Below are positions 1-5,489 of a stretch of 8,181 bases of DNA, one piece after another. A model generated the notes under the pieces. The model was given only the letters and a program-made list of their open reading frames with translations, was not told the origin of the DNA and searched no databases. Both the position numbers and the translations under genes were made by a program. Positions within the stretch are counted from its first letter, which is position 1. Each line of letters opens with the position of its first letter. Source of the DNA: Deltaproteobacteria bacterium. GTDB lineage: Bacteria > Myxococcota > UBA796 > SXON01. The stretch spans positions 1 through 8,181 of the forward strand of contig CANKNP010000245.1 of the NCBI GenBank assembly GCA_947483545.1, in the 5' to 3' direction.

Positions 1-1
1 C

Positions 2-1546
2 TTTGGCGGGAGCGTCGCTGGGCTGCGCCTCTGCGAGAAGGGCTACCGGGTCCTCATGGTCGAGAAGGGCCGTCGGTTCGCCGCCGCGGACTTCCCAAAG
101 ACCAACTGGAACCTGCCCCGTTGGCTGTGGATGCCCGCGCTGAACTTCCGCGGCATCTTCCAGATGACGTTCCTGCCGCACATCACCGTGTTCTCCGGGG
201 TCGGCGTGGGCGGTGGCTCGCTGGTCTACGCCAACACGCTGCCGGTCCCAAAGCCCGCGTTCTTCGCCTCCGGCTCCTGGGCCGGGCTCGCACCCTGGCA
301 GGAGGAGCTCGCCGCCCACTACACGACCGCGAAGCGCATGTTGGGCACCACCCGATTCCCGGGCGTGACCGAGGGCGACAAGATCCTCAAAGCCATCGCC
401 GTGGACATGGGGCGCGCCGAGCACTTCGAGCCCACCGAGGTCGCCGTGTATTTTGGCGAGCCCAACAAGACCGTGCCCGACCCCTATTTTGAGGGAAAAG
501 GCCCCGACCGTACCGGCTGCAATCACTGCGGTGGCTGCATGACCGGCTGCCGGTTTGGCGCGAAGAATACCCTGGACAAGAATTACCTCTGGCTCGCTGA
601 GAAGCTTGGGCTCACGATCCTCGCCGATACGGAGGTGACCGCCGTTCGTCCGCTCGCGGAGGGCGGCTACACGCTTGAAGCGGAGACCGCGACCGGTTGG
701 TTCGGCCGGACACCCCACACTTGGACGGCCGATCGCGTCGTGCTGGCGGGGGGTGTGATGGGCACGGTAGATCTGCTGCTGAGGATGAAGGCCGATCCCA
801 CGGGGCTCCCCAAGCTCTCGCGACGCACAGGCGAGTTCATCCGCACCAATTCGGAGAGCCTGATCGGGATCACCAGCGAGCGAAGGGACGTCGATTTTTC
901 GACCGGCGTCGCGATCACCTCCATCTTCCACACCGATGACCACTCCCACGTCGAGCCCGTCCGCTACGCCCGTGGTTCCGGCTTTTTTCGCCTGTTGATG
1001 GCCCCGCACGCCACCGGCTCCGGCCCGGTCGCGCGCATCCTCGGCACCCTCGCGCAGGCGATCCGTCACCCCCTCGCGCTGCTCAAGGCCTATTTCGTCC
1101 CCGATTGGGCGCGGTATACCCAAATCCTGCTGTACATGCGCACGCTCGACGGCACGCTCACGTTCCGCCGCGCCCGAACCCCCCTGACCGGCTTTCGCGA
1201 GGGCTTGACCTCAGGGCTGGCCGACGCAAAGGCGCCTGAAGCCTTCATCCCCGAGGCGACCGACATCGCGCAGCGGTTCGCCAAAAAGGTGGACGGCACC
1301 CCCGTGAGCCTGCTCAGCGAGACGGTCCTCGGGATCCCCTCCACCGCGCACATCCTCGGGGGTGCGTGTATCGGACGCACCGATCAGGACGGCGTGATCG
1401 ACGCGAACCAACAGGTCCACAACTATCCTGGCCTGTATGTTTGCGACGGCTCCGCGATGTCCGCAAACCCCGGCGTCAACCCCTCGCTCTCCATCACCGC
1501 CATGGCCGAGCGCGCCATGAGCTTCATCGCCCCGAGGTCTCCATGA
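2..1546 (+). CDS. GMC-family FAD oxidoreductase, cholesterol-oxidase-like (5' partial)
   Basis: This is a flavoenzyme of the glucose-methanol-choline family, closest in pattern to ChoD-type cholesterol oxidases, which oxidise sterol or other lipid alcohols. The frame is open from base 2, and the first residues (FGGSVAG, then VEKG at about residues 20-23) are the second half of the FAD-binding Rossmann motif. The true start therefore lies outside the window, and the ATG at 56 is internal. Counting from base 2 (514 residues), a glycine-rich FAD loop GVGVGGGSLVYAN lies at about 66-78. A Cys cluster C173-x2-C-x2-C-x3-C183 is followed by GAKNTL. The C-terminal GMC region has His450 (AHILGG) and Asn493 (GVNPSLSI), the expected catalytic pair. 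About 20 residues are probably missing compared with family members. The stop overlaps the next start (ATGA), so the two genes are co-transcribed. Family assignment is secure. The substrate is not shown by the sequence. Confidence 0.92.
   Translation, partial: FGGSVAGLRLCEKGYRVLMVEKGRRFAAADFPKTNWNLPRWLWMPALNFRGIFQMTFLPHITVFSGVGVGGGSLVYANTLPVPKPAFFASGSWAGLAPWQEELAAHYTTAKRMLGTTRFPGVTEGDKILKAIAVDMGRAEHFEPTEVAVYFGEPNKTVPDPYFEGKGPDRTGCNHCGGCMTGCRFGAKNTLDKNYLWLAEKLGLTILADTEVTAVRPLAEGGYTLEAETATGWFGRTPHTWTADRVVLAGGVMGTVDLLLRMKADPTGLPKLSRRTGEFIRTNSESLIGITSERRDVDFSTGVAITSIFHTDDHSHVEPVRYARGSGFFRLLMAPHATGSGPVARILGTLAQAIRHPLALLKAYFVPDWARYTQILLYMRTLDGTLTFRRARTPLTGFREGLTSGLADAKAPEAFIPEATDIAQRFAKKVDGTPVSLLSETVLGIPSTAHILGGACIGRTDQDGVIDANQQVHNYPGLYVCDGSAMSANPGVNPSLSITAMAERAMSFIAPRSP
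1534..1538 (+). promoter_or_regulatory. Ribosome binding site for the START-domain gene
   Basis: GAGGT lies four bases before the ATG at 1543 and inside the 3' end of the oxidoreductase gene. It supports this start over upstream in-frame codons and fits translational coupling through the ATGA overlap. Confidence 0.6.
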
Positions 1547-2118
1547 TTGTCACCCTCCTGAGCCTCGCCCTCGCCGCACCCGCCGGCTACACGGTCAACG
1601 TCGCCGACTCCGATGGCTGCGAGATCTCCCTCGGTCCCGTCATGTCCGACGGCGTCACGCCCGTCCACGCGGATTGCTACTGGGCGGATGTGACCATCGA
1701 CAAGTTCCGGTCGGTCATGGGCGATCCAATCAAGCACGCTGCCGTATTCACCGTGATTGTCACCAGCGAAGTTCGCCGCACGGAAGGCTCCAAGAAGCTC
1801 GTCTACCAGCTCCAACGCAGCAAGGGAATTTCGGACCGCGAGGTGATGTTGTGGATGTCCAATACCACCGAGTCCGGCGCGGACCGGTACGGTTGGACCA
1901 CCGCGGGGTCGGAGGCCCTCACACTCATCGACGGCAACGTGCGCGTCGCCCGCTCGGACGGCTATTGGCAGGCGATCGCCGATTCTCGCGGCGGCGTGAA
2001 GGTCAGCCATCAGTTGGAGTATTCCGCGGGCGGGAGCGTCCCGGGGTTCTTGGTGAGGTGGTTCCAGACCTCTGGCGTGCAGACGAACCTCGCGGAGGTT
2101 CACGCGGCGACGAGGTAG
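1543..2118 (+). CDS. Exported START-domain (StAR-related lipid transfer) protein
   Basis: This 191-residue protein probably binds a hydrophobic ligand such as a lipid or sterol in the periplasm. The start at 1543 is chosen because it follows GAGGT and gives a short signal peptide (MIVTLLSLALAAPA, cleavage after about residue 14) with no basic residue at its N-terminus. The frame is open further upstream, but that part is a shadow of the oxidoreductase. The mature part reads as one START/SRPBCC fold. SDREVMLW at about 97-104 resembles the conserved central strand of START domains. The end, GGSVPGFLVRWFQTSG followed by an amphipathic segment (163-191), matches the START C-terminal helix that closes the lipid cavity. 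The gene overlaps the GMC oxidoreductase by four bases, so the pair probably acts on the same lipid. START assignment rests on pattern recognition only. Another SRPBCC-type binder is the main alternative. Confidence 0.8.
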   Translation: MIVTLLSLALAAPAGYTVNVADSDGCEISLGPVMSDGVTPVHADCYWADVTIDKFRSVMGDPIKHAAVFTVIVTSEVRRTEGSKKLVYQLQRSKGISDREVMLWMSNTTESGADRYGWTTAGSEALTLIDGNVRVARSDGYWQAIADSRGGVKVSHQLEYSAGGSVPGFLVRWFQTSGVQTNLAEVHAATR

Positions 2119-2142
2119 GGCGGCCTTGGAGCCATCGGGCGG
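2117..2142 (+). repeat. 26-bp direct repeat, copy 1
   Basis: This 26-base copy matches 2239-2264 at 25 of 26 positions, 122 bp apart. The shared core is GGGCGGCCTTGG, followed by a GGAGC-type step and ATCGGGCGG. Copy 1 begins inside the TAG stop of the START-domain gene. The 12-base core recurs in inverted orientation at 6546-6557. Confidence 0.75.
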
Positions 2143-2238
2143 CTCCGACATCCGTCGTGCTGCCATCGTCCCCGCTGCCACACCTGACCCGCGAGACCGG
2201 GGTACACTCCCCCCATGCTCGCCGTCGCCTCCGTACCC

Positions 2239-2264
2239 AGGGCGGCCTTGGAGCGATCGGGCGG
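2239..2264 (+). repeat. 26-bp direct repeat, copy 2
   Basis: Second copy of the repeat at 2117-2142, with one mismatch (C to G at base 16). The flanks of the two copies do not match, so the repeat is a discrete unit and not part of a longer duplication. Confidence 0.75.
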
Positions 2265-2434
2265 GCGTCGTCATCGCGGTGAGACGGCCGTGCAGATCGG
2301 GCGGCCAGGGTGCCTGACGTTGGATCCGCGTACGGGCGGCCCCCTGTGAGGCCGGGCAACACTGCCGGTAGTGCGGAACTGAAACCGCTCCGGCCGCCCG
2401 GGGTCAACGCCACGCAGAGGGGAAGCTAAGGAAC

Positions 2435-2544
2435 GCAGGAAGGAAGGAGGCGGGGAAGGAAGGCAAATAGACGGCGCTTGGACTGATCGAACCGCCCAAC
2501 AGCAGCGGGTTCACCGTCCCCTTCCTTCCTTCCCTTCTTCCTGC
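2435..2544. repeat. Large imperfect inverted repeat of purine/pyrimidine arms
   Basis: The left arm (2435-2463) starts GCAGGAAGGAAGG and is almost all purine. The right arm (2518-2544) is pyrimidine-rich and ends CTTCTTCCTGC. The arms are imperfectly complementary over about 25 bases around a 54-base centre. The left arm alone is also a mirror repeat, with GGAAGGAAGG on either side of a six-base centre. Within the centre, GAACCGC and GCGGGTTC can pair with one bulge. In RNA this would be a long stem. In DNA the purine mirror could favour a triplex-like structure. Function unknown. Confidence 0.6.
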
Positions 2545-2557
2545 TTTCGTGAGCCTC

Positions 2558-2619
2558 CCCCCGCGGCGCACGATTCTTGCCCAGCCTCCGTGGCCGCCCT
2601 GGTAACCACGCCGCGGGGG
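2558..2619. repeat. 11-bp perfect inverted repeat with 40-base loop
   Basis: CCCCCGCGGCG at 2558-2568 is exactly complementary to CGCCGCGGGGG at 2609-2619. The loop contains a GGTAACC palindrome. No T-tract follows, so it does not look like a standard intrinsic terminator. Confidence 0.55.
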
Positions 2620-2656
2620 CCGGCCCTTACGAATGCGTTCGAATCGGCGTGTCGGC

Positions 2657-2691
2657 CCCGTTCGCCCGAGCGTCGAGATCGGGCGAACGGG
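2657..2691. repeat. 13-bp perfect inverted repeat
   Basis: CCCGTTCGCCCGA (2657-2669) and TCGGGCGAACGGG (2679-2691) are exact reverse complements around a nine-base loop. This is the most stable simple hairpin in the gap. No run of T follows on either strand. It lies 539 bp after the START-gene stop and 532 bp before the next start, so it is not placed as an ordinary terminator or proximal operator. Confidence 0.7.
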
Positions 2692-2806
2692 AATCTCTAC
2701 AAGCACCCCTCCAGTCGCCACACCACCGAATCGTCCGCCGTCGAGCAATCGCTCTCCACCCTTCCTCCCCGTGTCCTCTACGGGGGCTCCGTGGTTGCCG
2801 CCTTTC

Positions 2807-3014
2807 GGACAGAGGTGGGTACCCTCGCGACGAGGGTGGGTACTACTGTCCGCCCACCGGACACAGGTGGGTACCCTGACCGCGAGGGTGGGTACTACTG
2901 CCCGCCCACCGGACACAGGTGGGTACCCTGACTGCGAGGGTGGGTACTACTGCCCGCCCACCGGACACAGGTGGGTACCCTGGCCGCGAGGGTGGGTGCC
3001 TCTGTCCGGCGGGA
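2807..3014 (+). repeat. Four-copy 52-bp tandem repeat array
   Basis: Copies begin at 2807, 2859, 2911 and 2963, each exactly 52 bases long. Copies 2 and 3 differ at one base. Copy 1 differs from copy 2 at about six positions. Copy 4 decays in its last third. Each unit carries two GGTGGGTAC cores 21 bp apart on the + strand, and the first three units also carry a CCCACC (the same hexamer inverted). Each unit can also fold: ACCCT and AGGGT pair around a seven-base variable loop, and CCCACC pairs with the next unit's GGTGGG across GGACACA. The unit length is not divisible by three, so the array is not a protein repeat. It resembles iteron-like or structured-RNA arrays, but no known family is recognised. 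Confidence 0.9.
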
Positions 3015-3025
3015 ACCCGTCCCGC
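3009..3025. repeat. Short hairpin at the end of the tandem array
   Basis: GCGGGA (3009-3014) pairs perfectly with TCCCGC (3020-3025) around ACCCG. It sits where the fourth 52-bp copy diverges and may mark the edge of the array. Confidence 0.4.
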
Positions 3026-3187
3026 GAGGGCGCGGGCCGGTCGAACGCCCGAAGCCGGGGTGCTGCGGACTCCAACCGCGCGCTTTCCGCCGCCAGCCAA
3101 TGTGAAGCGGCGTTCTGCGGCCCAGGGCGCACCTGCGGCCGCGGGGAGCGAGCCGCCCCCCAATCCAACCATCCCAGGATGGCCTGG

Positions 3188-3205
3188 CGAACGCCGAAGC
3201 GTTCG
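3188..3205 (+). repeat. Hairpin upstream of the Cna-B-like protein gene
   Basis: CGAACGC (3188-3194) and GCGTTCG (3199-3205) pair perfectly around a CGAA tetraloop. The stem ends 17 bases before the ATG at 3223. It could shape the 5' leader or be an operator. There is no T-tract to make it a terminator. Confidence 0.5.
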
Positions 3206-3222
3206 GACGGTTACGCAGCGGA

Positions 3223-3801
3223 ATGCTGCAGCTTCTGCTCGCGGTGCCTCTCGCGCACGCCGACCCCTACCCCTGGCCCTTGGAAGTGCGGGCGGACGAG
3301 CAGATCCCTGTCAGCTTCTACGTGTTCGATGGCGACAGTTGCGTGTGGGGTCAATACTCGAATTGCTCCGTGCGCGACGCCTGCAACGAGCCACTGGGAC
3401 GGGTGAAGATCGAGCTGTTTCCAGCGGGGGTGGAGTCCCTTGGGGATGCGCCGTTGCTGTACGCACGAGCTACCGACGCGGATGGGAACGTGGAATTTCC
3501 AGAGCTCACCCCCGGTACCTACCGGTGGCGAGCGTGGCTCCCAGGTCGGTACCGCATGGAGGGCGAACTCACGGTCGGGCCCGTGCCGCCCACAGAGCCG
3601 CTCGCCGACGGCTGGTTCCTGTACGAAGGCGTGCCCAGGCGGGCGTTCATGTCAGGGGACGACATCGTGTACCTGATGCCATGTCGGAGCTGCGACCCCG
3701 GGACCGTCGCCCTCGTGGGCCTCAGCCTCGCCCAGGTGGACGACGGCATGGCCTCGCAGGGCGCAGTCTACGGCTCGCAGGAGCTCTGGCTCTTCCGGTG
3801 A
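3223..3801 (+). CDS. Small exported protein with Cna-B/carboxypeptidase-regulatory-like fold
   Basis: This 192-residue protein is of unknown function. The start at 3223 gives a short signal peptide (MLQLLLAVPLAHA, cleavage after about residue 13) without a basic N-terminus. A purine-rich AGCGGA sits directly before the ATG as a weak, closely spaced ribosome site. Residues about 57-118 look like a prealbumin-type beta-sandwich: a strand (GRVKIELFPAG), then TDADGNVEF, then LTPGTYRWRAW. This is the usual pattern of carboxypeptidase-regulatory-like or Cna-B domains in surface proteins. Five cysteines (40, 48, 54, and 154/157 in a CRSC pair) could form disulfides after export. It has no lipobox or membrane anchor. 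It stands alone, between the repeat region and a separate promoter-like sequence 62 bp from the next gene. Coding status and export are well supported. The fold call is moderate. Confidence 0.75.
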   Translation: MLQLLLAVPLAHADPYPWPLEVRADEQIPVSFYVFDGDSCVWGQYSNCSVRDACNEPLGRVKIELFPAGVESLGDAPLLYARATDADGNVEFPELTPGTYRWRAWLPGRYRMEGELTVGPVPPTEPLADGWFLYEGVPRRAFMSGDDIVYLMPCRSCDPGTVALVGLSLAQVDDGMASQGAVYGSQELWLFR

Positions 3802-3813
3802 TCCGCGGGCCCC

Positions 3814-3840
3814 TTGCCCCCCTCGCCCCACCCCTATAGA
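3814..3840 (+). promoter_or_regulatory. Possible sigma-70-like promoter for the nucleotidase operon
   Basis: TTGCCC at 3814-3819 and TATAGA at 3835-3840 are separated by 15 bp (17 is usual). TATAGA matches five of six bases of the -10 consensus in an otherwise C-rich spacer. It lies 23 bases before the GTG start, so transcription would give a leader of under 20 bases with no clear Shine-Dalgarno. The -35 match is weak. Confidence 0.4.
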
Positions 3841-3863
3841 CGCCGCCCCTCCCCGGTACCCCC

Positions 3864-5489
3864 GTGCTCGGACTCTCGCGCCTCCCTGCACTCCTCGGCC
3901 TCTCCGGTCTGATCGGATGCGTGCCAACGGCCCTCGACGGCGGGGACGCCGACATCAGCGGCAAGGCCGTCCGCATGACGTTCCTGCACACCTCCGACAT
4001 CCACGCGCGCACGTTCCCGTACGATTTCGACCCCTCGTTCACCGACAACGGCCTCGGCCTCGAGGACGAGACCGGACCCTACGGCGGGCTCGCGCGCATC
4101 GCGACGATCGTGAAACAGGAGCGCGCCAAGGCGGGCCGGGTGCTTCACCTCGACTCGGGCGACAGCTTTCAGGGCTCGGTCACCTTCAACTATTTTGATG
4201 GGGAGGCCGAATTTCGCGCCCTCTCGGCGATGGGCCTCGACGGCGCGGTCATCGCGAACCACGAGTTCGACGACGGCGCGAACAACCTCGCCGAGCAGGC
4301 GATCACCTGGGCGACGTTCGATCTACTGGCCTCGAACTACCAGTTCGAGGACGCGACCGACCCCTGGGCCAGCCAGCTCGGCCTGATCGCAAAGCCCACC
4401 TCGATGTATGATTTGGACGGCTTCCGCGTCGGCGTGATCGGCATGGCCAACTTCTCGTCGCTCAATTCCATCGACGAGGAGAACAACTCGCTGGGGTTGA
4501 AGACCATCGACGAGGGAGACGTCATCCCGCACTATTCCGCGCTGCTCAAGGCTCAGGGCGCCGACATCATCGTGCTGCTGAGCCACATGGGGATCGACGA
4601 AGACCGCTACCTGGCCGAGACGTACCCGGAGATCGATTTGATCCTCGGCGGCCATAACCACGTGGCGCTGAACCCCCCGATCGTCGTGACCAACGCGGTC
4701 ACCGGAAAGCGCATCCCGCTGGTTGATTCGGGCGCGTTCTCCAAGTTTGTGGGTCGGCTCGACATCGTGGTGCAGGACGGCGCCATCCTGTCGCACAAGT
4801 ACGAGCTGTTCCCCATCGACGCCAGCGTTCCCGAGGATGCCGACGTGGCCGCGTTGTTGAGCGATTACCAGGACATCCTCGACGACGAGCTGAACACCGA
4901 CCAGATCCTGGGCTACGCGGAGGAGCAGCTGAACCGGTACGGGTCCACGGGCGGGGATTCGATGCTCGGCAATTTCACCTCGGAGGCGATGCGCGCGTTC
5001 CCGGGGGTGGAGACCGAGATCGCGCTGACCAATACCCTGGGAATCCGGTCCGATATCCCCGCCGGGGACATCACCATCGACACGCTGTTCAATACCATGC
5101 CCTTCGACAACACCATCACGACGATGTTCTTGAGCGGTCGAGAGATCCAGGAGACGCTGGATTTTGCCACCGCACGGTCGAGCGAGCGCGGGTGTCAGTC
5201 CCAGATCCAGGTGGCGGGCATCGGGTTCACCATGGACTGCAACGCCCAGGTCGCGACCGACATCCTCATCAACGGCGTGCCGCTGGAAGAGAACGGGGTC
5301 TACGAGATGGCGACGAACAACTACATCGCGCACGGCGGTTCGGGCTTCGAAGTGCTGCAGCGAAATACCACGCAGGTGGACACGGGGATCTCGATTCGGG
5401 ACGTGGTGCGAAACGAGATCATTCAGCGAGCCACGTTGCCGCAGCCTGGTATTTGCGTTGAAGATGGACGGATCAATGCGGTGTATTAG
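3864..5489 (+). CDS. 5'-nucleotidase/UshA-family metallophosphoesterase lipoprotein
   Basis: Predicted lipid-anchored phosphohydrolase that removes phosphate from nucleotides or similar esters outside the cytoplasm. The GTG at 3864 is chosen because it yields a lipoprotein signal, LIGC, with the lipidated cysteine at residue 19. The N-terminal calcineurin-like domain (about 38-290) has every metal-site motif in order: SDIH (Asp45, His47), GDSFQG (Asp100), NHEFD (Asn132, His133), SHMG (His241) and GGHNH (His264, His266). The C-terminal substrate-binding domain (about 345-520) carries NTLGIRSDIPAG, MPFDNTI and NNYIAHGGSGF. In the last motif the usual GGDG is GGSG (Ser493), while the following aromatic Phe495 is kept. 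At 541 residues it has normal length for the family. Its 3' end overlaps the next gene by 14 bases. Family call is very secure. The precise substrate (5'-nucleotide, UDP-sugar or cyclic nucleotide) is not. Confidence 0.95.
   Translation: MLGLSRLPALLGLSGLIGCVPTALDGGDADISGKAVRMTFLHTSDIHARTFPYDFDPSFTDNGLGLEDETGPYGGLARIATIVKQERAKAGRVLHLDSGDSFQGSVTFNYFDGEAEFRALSAMGLDGAVIANHEFDDGANNLAEQAITWATFDLLASNYQFEDATDPWASQLGLIAKPTSMYDLDGFRVGVIGMANFSSLNSIDEENNSLGLKTIDEGDVIPHYSALLKAQGADIIVLLSHMGIDEDRYLAETYPEIDLILGGHNHVALNPPIVVTNAVTGKRIPLVDSGAFSKFVGRLDIVVQDGAILSHKYELFPIDASVPEDADVAALLSDYQDILDDELNTDQILGYAEEQLNRYGSTGGDSMLGNFTSEAMRAFPGVETEIALTNTLGIRSDIPAGDITIDTLFNTMPFDNTITTMFLSGREIQETLDFATARSSERGCQSQIQVAGIGFTMDCNAQVATDILINGVPLEENGVYEMATNNYIAHGGSGFEVLQRNTTQVDTGISIRDVVRNEIIQRATLPQPGICVEDGRINAVY

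Larger units (their letters stand above)
2119..3222. other. Repeat-rich non-coding region of about 1.1 kb
   Basis: I see no convincing gene here. Open frames exist on both strands, but they run through a 52-bp repeat whose length is not a multiple of three, so its coding phase would change with each copy. Their products are Arg/Pro/Gly-rich without domains. The stretch instead holds a 26-bp direct repeat, three inverted repeats of increasing regularity (2435-2544, 2558-2619, 2657-2691), a four-copy tandem array (2807-3014) and two smaller hairpins (3009-3025, 3188-3205). It separates the lipid-oxidation operon from the next gene. No tRNA or rRNA is recognisable. Confidence 0.7.

Noticed and set aside
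1423..2274. A 283-codon minus-strand frame.
   Set aside because: It is opposite the START-domain gene and the end of the oxidoreductase gene, with shadow-type composition and no motifs.
2215..2349. A 44-codon ATG frame with TACACT seven bases upstream.
   Set aside because: It is Arg/Gly-rich with no domain or signal, contains copy 2 of the direct repeat and has no Shine-Dalgarno. The promoter-like word has no well-spaced -35.
2636..2650. GTTCGAATC, resembling a tRNA T-loop.
   Set aside because: The flanking bases do not form a T-stem and no anticodon or acceptor arm can be drawn around it.
2807..3014. The tandem array as a CRISPR.
   Set aside because: Units abut directly with no unique spacers, and no cas gene is present.
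2590..3406. Several overlapping + strand frames through the repeat region.
   Set aside because: They run across a 52-bp array that changes frame each unit, lack domains and some continue out of frame into the gene at 3223.
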